A DNA stretch of 25,813 nt, taken from contig JABCPU010000809.1 in NCBI GenBank assembly GCA_016800925.1, positions 1-25,813 of the forward strand. Direction: 5' to 3'. The notes under the pieces were generated by a model. The model was not told the origin of the DNA. It saw nothing but the letters and a program-made list of their open reading frames with translations, and did not search any database. Origin of the DNA: Suillus spraguei (Eukaryota > Basidiomycota > Agaricomycetes > Boletales > Suillaceae). Position 1 is the first letter of the stretch. Every line of letters begins with the position of its first letter. Of the stretch, positions 1 to 9,059 are shown one piece after another. A program made the position numbers and the translations under genes.

Positions 1-1440
1 AGGCAATACCATGATATTGATTTACACAAGTTGAGTGCGATCCCGAGTGCCGGGTGCCGGAGCTCGGGGTTCGCACTCAACATGTGTAAATCAATATTAT
101 GGTATTGCCTCACATTGTGCTAACTCCGTGCCGGAGCTCGGAAGTCCTGAGTCCCGAGTGCCGGAGTTTGGGGTTCGGCACATAAAATATGTGGATCGAG
201 GTCTTTCACATTGTTTTGACTGCCGAACCCCGAGCTCCGGCACTCGGGGTTCGGCACTCAACATGTGTAAATCAATATTATGGTATTGCCTCACATTGTG
301 CTAACTCCCAGGTGCCGGAGCTCGGAAGTCCCGAGTCCTGAGTGCCGGCGCTCGGGGTTCGGCAGTCAAAACAATGTGAAAGACCTCGATCCACATATTT
401 TATGTGCCGAACCCCGAACTCCGGCACTCGGGACTCAGGACTTCCGAGCTCCGGCACCTGGGAGTTAGCACAATGTGAGGCAATACCATAATATTGATTT
501 ACACATGTTGAGTGCCGAACCCCGAGCTCCGCACCCGGCACTCGGGGATCGGCACTCAACTTGTGTAAATCAATATCATGGTATTGCCTCACATTGTGCT
601 AACTCCCGGGTGCCGGAGCTTGGAAGTCCCGAGTCCTGAGTGCCGGAGTTCGGGGTTCAGCACATAAAATATGTGGATTGAGGTCTTTCACATTGTTTTG
701 ACTGCCGAACCCTGAGCTCCGGCACTCAGGGTTCGGCACTCAACATGTGTAAATCAATATCATGGTATTGCCTCACATTGTGCTAATTCCCGGGTGCCGG
801 AGCTCGGGGTTCGGCACTCAACATATGTAAATCAATATCATGGTATTGCCTCACATTGTGCTAACTCCCGGGTGCCGGAGCTCGGGGTTCGGCACTCAAA
901 ACAATGTGAAAGACCTCAATCCACATATTTTATGTGCCGAACCCCGAACTCCGGCACCCGGCAATCAGGACTCGGGACTTGGTACTCATAACAATGTGAA
1001 TGATATCGATCCACATATTTTAACACCAAACCCCAAACCCCGCCACCTGCGAGTTACAACTATGTGAGGCAATACAAAGATATTGATTTACACATGTTGA
1101 GTGCCGAACCCCGAGCTCCGGCACCTGGGAGTTAGCACAATGTGAGGCAATACCATGATATTGATTTACACATGTTGAGTGCCGAACCCCGAGTGCCGGA
1201 GCTCGGGGTTCGGCAGTCAAAACAATGTGAAAGACCTCAATCCACATATTTTATGTGCCAAACCCCGAACTCTGGCACCCGGCACTCGGGACTTGGGACT
1301 TGGTACTCATAATGTGAAAGATCTTGATCAACATATTGTCAGTGCTGAACCCTGAACCCCGGCACCCAGCACTCGGGCCTCAGGACTCGGGACTCAGAAC
1401 AATGTGAGGCAATAGACACCTATTGATCCACACATTCTAA
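1..1440. repeat. Satellite-like array of direct and inverted units
   Basis: About 15 copies of a unit occur in both orientations. Each has an AT-rich core of about 45 bp and a GC-rich linker. Two related cores alternate: A contains GTGAGGCAATACCATGATAT (fwd near 470-510, 1054-1104, 1133-1183; rev near 81-125, 257-303, 556-602, 737-785, 817-862) and B contains GTGAAAGACCTCGATCCACA (fwd near 368-410, 899-945, 1220-1260; rev near 176-222, 657-710). Both cores begin with ACAATGTGA, so they derive from one ancestor. Linkers are variations on GCCGAACCCCGAGCTCCGGC and are often self-complementary. Positions 1-120 alone form an inverted repeat with arms of about 45 bp. The short open frames here have no coding character. 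Confidence 0.9.
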
Positions 1441-1800
1441 GTGCCGAACTCCGAACTCCGAAATCTGGTAGTCTACTATTTAGGGGTTCGCAGTTCGGTA
1501 CTCGGGCTTTTGCACTTGAGACCAAAAACAATGTTAGGCAATAAAATGACTTTGATCCACACATTTTTGGTAGATATCTTTTTCATCTCAAATCTTGAAT
1601 CTCGAGTGCCGAACCCCGAATCCCGAAATCTGGTAGTCTACAATTTCGGGGTCTGGTCCTCGGGACTCAGACACATGTCAGGCAACAACAAAACTTTGAT
1701 CCACACATTTTTGGTAGATGTCTGTTTTGTCTCGAATCTCGAGTTTCTAGTTTCTAGTTTCGGTACTCTGCACCCGCACCCGGCACTCGGCACTAGATGA
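1441..1800. repeat. Degenerate continuation of the array, two direct copies
   Basis: Two direct copies of about 130-160 bp (about 1445-1602 and 1617-1744) share CGAAATCTGGTAGTCTAC and CCACACATTTTTGGTAGAT. They keep the linker vocabulary (CCGAACCCCGAA, GGGACTC) and a weakened ACAATGTTAGGCAA core, so they are diverged members of the array at 1-1440. Confidence 0.75.
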
Positions 1801-2100
1801 CTCCACACATGGACTTTAAATCTTTCACCTTGTGTGTTGTGTTTCAGGTGTCCGGGTATCCGGAATTCAGGAAATCTCTAGTTTGAATCTCCAGTTTCGA
1901 GTTCCTGGATTCGGGACTTGGCACCCGGCACCCGGCACCTCAATTATCGATGAATGTCAGACATGATGAATTCAGGTTTTCGTGCTTCAGGGTTTAGATT
2001 TTGGTGGTCGATGGTAGGTATATGCACTCATAGGGTGCATGTATCCTATGTGTTTGATTCTCTGGTGGCTACATCAGCTGTACGTCTTTATGATACATAT
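1801..2100. other. No gene seen
   Basis: Low-complexity tail with scattered CGGCACCCGGCACC motifs from the neighbouring array. No splice-consistent or recognisable coding sequence on either strand. Confidence 0.6.
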
Positions 2101-2590
2101 CTAGGCCCACCCGTATATGTAATATATTTTACCTCGGCCCACCCATCTATGTAAAATTCCCCCACGTCGGCCCACCCGTCTATGCAATAAATATTTTACT
2201 GCACCCTCGGCCCACCCATCTATGTAATACACCCCACGTCAGCCTACCCGTATATGTAATATTCTCTCCCCTCAGCCCACCCGTATATGTAATATTCTCT
2301 CACCTCGGCCCACCCGTATATGTAATATTCTCTTACCTCGGCCCACCCGTCTATGCAATAATATTTGCCTTGCATCTCTCTTCAGCCCAGCTGTCTATAA
2401 TATCCTACTCTACATACTACCCAGATGGGCCCACCCATCTCTGTCAGGGATGATATCCCCCTGGCCCATCCATCAACATCAGAAATCATGTTTCCCTCGG
2501 CCCACCCGTCTCTCCCACAAATACAAGTCTCCCGGCCCACCCGTCTCCGTCGGAAATAATTTTCCCCCCGGCCCATCCGTCAACATTGAG
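2101..2590. repeat. GGCCCACCCGT minisatellite
   Basis: About 14 imperfect tandem units, each beginning with GGCCCACCCGT or a close variant (CCATCT, CCATCCGT) and followed by TATGTAATAT-type sequence, spaced 32-44 bp apart. Units near 2241-2340 are almost identical (TATGTAATATTCTC follows each), while those after 2380 are more diverged. The open frames on both strands are repeat by-products. The array lies just beyond the broken 3' end of the Plavaka remnant on the minus strand. Confidence 0.88.
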
Positions 2591-2725
2591 GATATACATA
2601 ACCTTGGCCATGGTCCACTGGCCCGTCTTTGACGGGATATTATGTTGGTTGGGTGACCCGTATAGTACGGAGTTTGTCACTGAAGGGGCTCCAACAGATA
2701 CTACATCCTTTGAAACTAGTACATA

Positions 2726-3700
2726 CTATATATTCATGAGGTTTGATAAATGCACAAAAAGGAAGATAATCATTGGTGTATACCACTGTGAAGCCATTTC
2801 CCACAGCGAGTGAACCTCATCATGACTTTGCAATGTAAATTTGTCTGCACCACTGGCAGATTGATGTACAAGATCAAGTAATTGGTTTGTCTGTTCCTTG
2901 GTCATTGCAGCTTCAAGTGCAATCTCTGCGACTTCAAAGTCCAGTCGCATCCAGAAGGGTTCCTATGGTGAGTTGTTACAAGGTACCTGACCCTCTGAAG
3001 AGCAGCTGCCAGAAAAATCTGCAAAGTGGTGTACAATGGAAGGAAGTTTGCTATGTGGATGGTATTCGACTTTGATATCATCAAGGGAGCTCATTGGGAT
3101 GATTGAGATCAGGACTATCAAGATCAGCTAAGACAGCAGCATTGAAGTCGATCAATAGGCCATGCATGTCTTATATAGATGAAATTCAGTTGGTCTTCCA
3201 AATTCCAATGGCAAGGCAATCATATCAATGTCATTCTCTATACCCTCCTTTTCTAATATGTTGCCTTTGTCTTGTGCTGTCCATATTGTGAGAGGGTTCA
3301 CTATATAGTTATACCAGAATGGTCAGATACATGATGAAATCAATGATACCATGTGTGCTCACTTGCAGATTCAGACTGCATGCCTTCAAGACCTCACTGT
3401 TGTTTGCGAAGTCTTCAATGCTCCTTTTGACATGCTGTAATACCATGCAAATTTAGTACATTAAAACATTCAATAGATTACCCATTTCCTCAGCAGTCCA
3501 AATTATCTCAGCAAGTTCTTCATCCTCACTTGTTCCTGTCCTCTGTTTTCAGACTTCTTTAAGTGCGATGCTAATCCACGTGCTCAAATTGCTGTACCAC
3601 AAATACTGCAATCGGTGGTCTCTGATGTTTGCTGCTGCTTTGTGGGAAGTGTCTTGGGCAATGGAATCAGGTGAGTGCTGCACATATGCCCTATTATGGT
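2726..3700 (-). pseudogene. Plavaka-type transposase remnant
   Basis: Read on the minus strand, the segment from about 3100 to 2740 aligns by eye with the better copy at 12204-13725. Shared blocks are DDIKVEYHP (here) and DDIKVEHHP (there), RLDFEVAEIAL and RLEFEVAQIAL, and DKFTLQSHDEVHSLWEMASQ and NKFTFENHNDIHRKWDAASQ. Further upstream (about 3640-3550) is CSICG followed by ARGLASHLKK, like the N-terminal zinc finger of Plavaka transposases, which are DNA transposases of the CACTA-like group common in Agaricomycetes. Internal stops (one in the finger, one before EPFWMRLDF) and a frameshift before DDIKVEY show it is dead. It stops short of the catalytic core, where the minisatellite begins. 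Family assignment is from recognised motifs; exact exon limits are uncertain. Confidence 0.75.
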
Positions 3701-4404
3701 TTATTAATAACTTAGAGCTTATCATAACAATATTGAAACTCAGTTTAGACCTAGTAATTGCAATGTAATCTAGTCATAATGATGGTTATAATGATTCAAA
3801 GCCACATCATGATGCAGGGGCATTATAATGTTAGAAAAAATCTGACATTGAACAACAAAGTGAACAATGTGCAGCGTGAGCACTCTGAGTTTCAATTGCC
3901 ATCGGCATTTGCTGACGACCGCTGTTCATGCCAAAAATCTGCCAAGTTCAAACTATTGCTATGATTAGTTGAACACTATTGCTCCCCCACTACATCCTCT
4001 GAGTAGCCAATTATACTGACTCTTTCATTCAACATGCTTCCTTCACACTGAACATCAGATATCACCAAACTCATGAAAGAATCAGCCAGCACTAACCGAG
4101 AGCTCAATCACAACACCTGGTGGACCAGAAAAGGGACATTTGTGGTATGTTCATTTTAATTTTGATTTATCACACTATAATGGAAGGGATATCTTGTATG
4201 AACCACAATTGCAGGATCACACCACATCAGACATGAAGCAGTTGCCCAGACCTGCTCGAAGCCTGTGAGCCCATTTGATCTTTCATTCAACAGCAATGAT
4301 CTTGGATGCCTACTGCTTTATGGACAAGTGAACTTCTCTAACAGCCTTCACTTGGCTCGTCTAACAGTGGTATGTGTTTCCGCACTGATTATGAGCACAG
4401 TAAT
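3701..4404. other. No clear gene; possible exon relics
   Basis: No recognisable protein. On the plus strand a stretch near 4045-4143 reads SDITKLMKESASTNRELN and is followed by a plausible intron (GTATGTTCAT donor near 4144, TTGCAG acceptor near 4215), but the next exon meets a stop within about 20 codons. Probably the remains of another element; not assigned. Confidence 0.35.
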
Positions 4405-4870
4405 ATGACTTAGACTACTTTTTCAATGTTATTTTACTTTTTTGTGACATGTTCTACCTTTTTCAATGCTATCCCATACTTTGTTTAAGCAACTCTCAAA
4501 AATAAGTGCAAAAAAGTGCAGAATCAGTCAGGAATAAGTGATATTTAAGTAGAGAGATCTACTGAAAAAAGTAGCTTCAACTTTTTTCCACTGGAGGCCA
4601 GTTCCCTACCATTTCATGTGAAAGTCTGATATAAGTAGGCAAAAAGTAAATTCATGATTTCCTGATGTAATGTGTCACATGAGCTTCATACTAGTCACTA
4701 ATTGTTGGTCTTATGCATTGAAACTTGTCTCTCAGGCCCAACAAACATATTGGAATACTCAATTTTGAAGCACTTGTCATATTTCAGAAAAAAGTAGGTC
4801 TATTTGAGATAAGTGGAAAAGTTTGAAATAAGTAAGGAATAAGTAAACTCATGATTTCCTCATGCAAACC
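4405..4870. other. AT-rich insert with internal direct repeats
   Basis: AT-rich non-coding stretch rich in AATAAGTG/AAAAAGTG words. Near-identical blocks recur, for example AGTAAATTCATGATTTCCTGATG near 4645 and AGTAAACTCATGATTTCCTCATG near 4841. On the minus strand it follows the RT motif-B region (FGLASA) and precedes where motif C would be expected, so it probably inserted into the retroelement. Termini and target duplication could not be defined; a non-autonomous transposon is possible. Confidence 0.4.
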
Positions 4871-4889
4871 ATTTCTTGGAGGGTTTGAC

Positions 4890-6960
4890 ATTGAGTCTCC
4901 TTCAGATAGTGACAGTGGCATCGGCCACTTTGCCCCACAGACCTGTAGCAGAAGCTAAGCCAAAAGGTATGTTATGATCTATGTATAGTTTACCATTGTG
5001 GTAAACGATAAGATAATGTTTGTGTGCAGGCAGGCATGGTATGCCTCAGTAAGCAGCCTCGATGTCCAATGTGGCAAATTGTCTGTAGGAGCATCTCAGA
5101 CCTATGATATAGATTTGATTAGAAAATCATGAGGAGATGAGTATGTGTGCAGGGAGTCCTTGTGCCTTCGAACAAGTGAACATGGGTGGGAGAGACAGCA
5201 TGTTCAGACTTGCAAAGAGTGTCCAAGAAGGTGTGAAGGCATCTCAAAGAGATGGACATATGATGTCAGCAAATTCAGCTGCCATGCCCCATTCTGTGGG
5301 AAAGTCACTGGCATCGATTTTGTCATTGATAGAGGTGCTCATTGAGCCATGATATGATAGATGATGACAGACACAATATTTGTCAGGTGCACCATTTATG
5401 CCCTTCTTCACTACCACTTGTAGGGGCAATGAGCAAAAGTGTCCGATTTTGGTATATAGCTGTTCATGGGTGTATGGACCTGAGAAGAGTCCTTTGGATA
5501 GTTCATCTGTGATATACATCTGTGATGTACTCATCGCAGATATTATGATGTTTATCTGCTCCTGGCAGGTTCTGAGGAGTATATGAGGAGGCAAGAGGTT
5601 TCATGTTGCCAATGGGAAAACCATGGCGCAGCTTCCATGTGAGTTCCAGAAATTGAGGCATGAGAACAATGAGTTCAAGTAAATGATCAAAACCTTCAGG
5701 CAAGTAAGGTATTTTGATGAGGAAATAGTTGGTGTCAAGATTGTATGGGGTGGATTGAATCTGCAGATTATTGAAGTATATGTGTCTGGGGATGGGTGGG
5801 CAAGAGGATTGGTTCAAGAATATACAAGAAGTATTATTGTGATCATAGGCAGGATTGGACAGAGACATGCTCAGCCACCCACAGAGGAGCACAGGTGTTG
5901 TTCGGAATGTTCTTCAGGGATTGAGGATTGTTGAGGTTGAAACCGATGCAGAGCTGGGAATTGTTGGTTCATCTGCATACTTTGCATATGTCTGTGCTCC
6001 TTTCACCAAAGTCTCTTCTGAGCACATTAAGAAATGATGGCTGGTGTGTCTGCAGATGATGCACATGGGATCTATGGATTTTGCTGACTTGGAGTCACAA
6101 AAGGATGTGTGTTTGGTGTCCTATCTCTTGGGTAATTGTTTAGTGGAGGAGTCTTTAGGATAAGGCTTGAAGCAATAAGAAGAAGCAAGGTTAGAAGGTC
6201 AATCAATGAGAGAGGAGCGAAGTTGTTGTGAGTGGAAAAAAAACTCATCTTGTAAGGTGGCATATTTCTTTTTCTGCAATCAGTGACTCCATTCTGCTTC
6301 ATTGTGTTGGTGGGGATAAAGAGCATAGTTTTTTCTGGTTTTGATCTTGAATTCCAGGATGGCACAAAAGTTTTTTTCAGATCGCCTAGTCCTTAGTGAG
6401 GGTAGTGAAATGGGTTGTCCAGTGTTTGATGGATTGTGTGTTGCTGATGTCTGCAATCCATGAGAGATAGCACTGGAAAGCTTCTTGCCAGGTGAGGGGA
6501 TCAAGGTCACATTCATTCTCAAATTGAGAAAGATTCAAAAGATGATGGGAGATTCCATTGACATGCACTTTTGTGCATTTGAGGGAGTGACCTTTTCAGT
6601 GGAGATGCTCTGTGTTTTTGTTGGAGAAAAGCATCAGAGGGCAGTACTCGTCAGCATTGGCTAAGTCTTGGATCAAATGATGAATGCCAAAGTTGTAAGT
6701 GGAATCCAGTCCACTGGATGACACAATCTTTTTGGAACTGTCAAATAAGACCTTTAAAACTGAAGAAACACTTGGTCTGGAGCTAGAAGAAGTGGTCTTG
6801 GTTGTATCAGTGATGCCTTCAAGCATGGCAGCACCTTGTGCCTGTGAATTGGGGGAGAGGTTAATGAAGGTGGAGATCCACTGTTGCAGTCCGCTTGCTG
6901 TGGAGGGAACAAGGGGAATGGGAAGAAGTGGTGTGATGAACATATTCATGTTGACCATGA
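4890..6960 (-). pseudogene. DIRS-like retroelement remnant (gag-like plus reverse transcriptase)
   Basis: Minus strand. The gag-like part starts near 6958 (MVNMNMFITPLLPIP) and continues through an in-frame stop to DLDPLTWQEAFQCYLSWIAD (about 6480-6420) and, after a homopolymer frame break, FCAILEFKIKTRKNYALYP. A reverse transcriptase follows: LRHGFPIGNMKPLASSYTP, LFSGPYTHEQL, INDKIDASDFPTEWG (about 5320-5265), motif A LDIEAAY (5049-5069) and motif B IPFGLASATGLWG (about 4970-4920). SINxxIxSDDFPxxWG and FGLAS are hallmarks of a basidiomycete RT family I associate with DIRS-type, tyrosine-recombinase elements. At least three stops and several frame breaks, plus loss of motif C at the AT-rich insert, make it inactive. 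No recombinase was identified, so DIRS-like is a moderate call; RT itself is firm. Confidence 0.68.
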
Positions 6961-7296
6961 AAGTGCTGTTTTACACAAGTGTCTCATTGCCATTCTAGGT
7001 GAATACCGAACAAATCCCTTATAGTGAGCATTAGCCTTTTTGCTTCATTAAGCTGGTACCATTCTTACTCTGTGGACCCTTGCCCCTTACCGGATCCTGG
7101 TACTGATATCTTCATGTCCTATCCATTTCTGACTAGATCCATTGATGCATAGCATATTTGTTTCTGCCCTTACTAAACCTACAGCAGGACTTGCATTACA
7201 TTCCATGAGGCCACTTGCACACTGTATGCCTCTTTGCTAAAATCATGTAGTACATATCTATTTCGCTACCAGTTTTGCTATGTATTCCAGCCACTC
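6961..7296. other. No gene seen
   Basis: Unique-looking sequence between the retroelement remnant and the old LTR relic. No long frame, RNA gene or repeat recognised on either strand. Confidence 0.5.
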
Positions 7297-7552
7297 TGTT
7301 AAGACCATACTCAAAAGGTAAAGGATCTGAAGGGCTTTGGCCTCAGTTCATACACTGTGCCCCTTTCCTGAGTATTGCCCCTTATTTCAGAGGGAAGGTA
7401 TACATCCAAAGGTGGTTTCGTGATGGATCTGGACGTCTGAAGGTAACGGATCTGTCATGTCCGAAGGTCATCCAGAATGTAGGAATGGAACGAGGTATAA
7501 TGCTAGTGTCAGAATGAGTTCTCAACTAGAAACTAATGGAGGTAGGGTATCA
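7297..7552 (-). mobile_element. Old, decayed LTR fragment of the resident Gypsy family
   Basis: Begins TGTTAAGACC and continues ATCTGAAGGGCTTTGGCCTC and ACACTGTGCCCCTTTC. This is the reverse complement of the last 250 or so bases of the Gypsy LTRs at 14134-14903 and 21298-22065. Most substitutions are C to T or G to A at former CpG sites (ATCCGAAGG to ATCTGAAGG, TTCGTACAC to TTCATACAC). Only the 3' (U5-side) part remains. No target duplication was found. Confidence 0.82.
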
Positions 7553-7611
7553 TCGCTGACCGCGGCAACTTACCGCTGATGCAAACACTTGTTTCGCAAA
7601 TAAGTTAGACT

Positions 7612-7761
7612 CGAACTTGACCATACTAATTAGGCATCCCCCTTTAGGGTTGAACACTCTTGTTCTTACAAGTGAAGCAGACTAGATGGAGCGCAAGACT
7701 AGCATACTAGTTTAGGCAGTGGTTTATCTACAGCCCAAGCTAGGTTGAATCTTTACAACTG
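7612..7761. repeat. Direct repeat, left copy (about 150 bp)
   Basis: Runs from CGAACTTGACC to CTTTACAACTG and matches 7960-8102 at roughly 80-85 percent by eye. Shared blocks include AAGTGAAGCAGACTAG, GAGCGCAAGACT and TTATCTACAGC. Substitutions are mainly CG to TG or CA. The pair, about 200 bp apart, resembles the short terminal repeats of a TRIM-like element, but no TG...CA ends or target duplication were found. Confidence 0.7.
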
Positions 7762-7828
7762 GAGCCCACCGCAAGGGGGTCCTTTGGTATAGTTTTGTTC
7801 TTGTCTCAATCACTTACCGCACAATTGT

Positions 7829-7897
7829 CACCGCAGTTTTACCACACGCACTACCGCAGTTTTACCACTTTCGCTACCGCAAGTTTCCCACGGACCG
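7829..7897. repeat. Short tandem repeat, about 24 bp x 3
   Basis: Three imperfect units around ACCGCAGTTTTACCAC and CTACCGCAAGTTTCCCAC lie between the two 150-bp direct repeats. CTTACCGC also occurs just upstream (near 7570 and 7813), so the whole 7560-7900 interval is built from this word. Confidence 0.6.
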
Positions 7898-7959
7898 GAG
7901 GTCACCGCTAGCATCTTGCTACCTCCCATGGCATTCTCACACCACAAGTTGGGCAATAT

Positions 7960-8102
7960 CGAACTATACTAACTTAGCATTCCCTTTAGGGTCGAACATT
8001 CTTGCCTTCGCAAGTGAAGCAGACTAGGTAGAGCGCAAGACTCGCATACTCGCTTAGGCCATGGCTTATCTACAGCTCAGGCTAGATTGTATCTTTACAC
8101 TG
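7960..8102. repeat. Direct repeat, right copy (about 143 bp)
   Basis: Partner of 7612-7761. It keeps more CpG than the left copy (AGACTCGCATACTCGCTTAGG here, where the left copy has AGACTAGCATACTAG), so the left copy has decayed more. Confidence 0.7.
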
Positions 8103-8500
8103 ATCTCACTGCAACCTACGCTGATGCCATCCATGCTGAAAATCAAGAACACTTTGGATCTGCAGAGGAGGAGTTGCAGCATTATAGGAAGCAATTTTCT
8201 CAGTGTGGCCGCCTGGAAGCTGATGACAATAGAGAGTATCTTCAAGCTGTGTATGAAGATGAATGCCAGATTCTTCGCACTGTCAGCATCCAGAGTGATT
8301 GAGTTGCGAAAATATTGGATAAATGTATTGCACAATCTCTCACGAACTGCACCGGATTCTTCCCCATGCATTGTCACCTTCACAATGGGGTTCAGACCAT
8401 TGAACCCTTCAGCCATGAGGACTCTGATATTACATCTGATGGGTCAGATGACTTGGACAATGGAAGCTTCAGCTTATTGGATCTTGGCTCTGATGAGTGA
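8087..8500 (+). pseudogene. Unrecognised acidic protein, frame broken by one stop
   Basis: One plus-strand frame is open from about 8087 to 8500 apart from a single TGA at 8300-8302. The first part reads AHAENQEHFGSAEEELQHYR-like charged, helix-prone sequence; the second ends in an acidic, serine-rich tail (HEDSDITSDGSDDLDNGSFS then LLDLGSDE and stop). It begins inside the right copy of the direct repeat. I do not recognise the family. The composition looks like real protein, with one nonsense mutation or an unrecognised intron at the break. No promoter is evident. Confidence 0.4.
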
Positions 8501-9059
8501 GGCTCAGGAGATAACTTAATATTGCAGCATGTGAAATCCTTGTTTCCTGTATAATTGCCACCCTGACTAAGCTTTCTGCCCTGACTAAGCTTTGTACCTA
8601 GTTTCTCATCCCATTTCTTGTGCCTGCTTTTGGGCATCTCTCATTTGCCCATTCTTGAAATCCTCATGTCAACCCTATCACCACATCATCCTTTCTCCCC
8701 CTAATTTTGAACTTCTCTGGTCCCAGCTTCTCAAATCTCATCTGAGTTGCGGTCACTGAAGTGGTCAAAAGTGCCCACTTTTGGTGATCCTACAATGATT
8801 CCAGCCTTGCACTTCGATAGTGATGTGATTTAGTATGTTGTATTAGAAGTTATGCAATTTGTACTGCCCCAACTCATGCCTGATATAAGTATATCTCAAT
8901 GGACTTCTCCATCAGTGCATGAAAATCATCAAATCAAACATTACTCAACTGATTGGTCAATCTTAGTATGTCCCAGTGACTGGGCTCAATTTAATCAGAA
9001 TTTGTTAATTTCCACACATTTGTAGGTATAGGCATGCACAAGATAGATGTGCTCATGGT
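8501..9059. other. No gene seen
   Basis: CT-rich sequence with a short duplicated phrase (CCCTGACTAAGCTTT, near 8562 and 8579). No supported coding region. Confidence 0.5.

Noticed and set aside
1..1440. Resemblance to a CRISPR array (regular repeats with spacers)
   Set aside because: The cores are themselves repeated, units occur in both orientations, and the surrounding DNA is clearly fungal.
35..1800. Several 60-119 codon open frames on both strands in the left array
   Set aside because: They consist of translated repeat units (for example PELGVRHS, CRSSG), appear on both strands with the same pattern, and have no splice or start context.
5137..5352. Plus-strand frame of 71 codons
   Set aside because: Antisense shadow of the RT remnant (INDKIDASDFPTEWG), which has family motifs.
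5786..5806. Single GATGGGTGGGC word as an outlying unit of the 2.1-2.6 kb minisatellite
   Set aside because: Only one short match without the TATGTAATAT context; likely chance.
7081..7300. tRNA or small RNA gene in the gap before the LTR relic
   Set aside because: No cloverleaf with T-arm and anticodon arm could be formed by eye; no A/B box pair.
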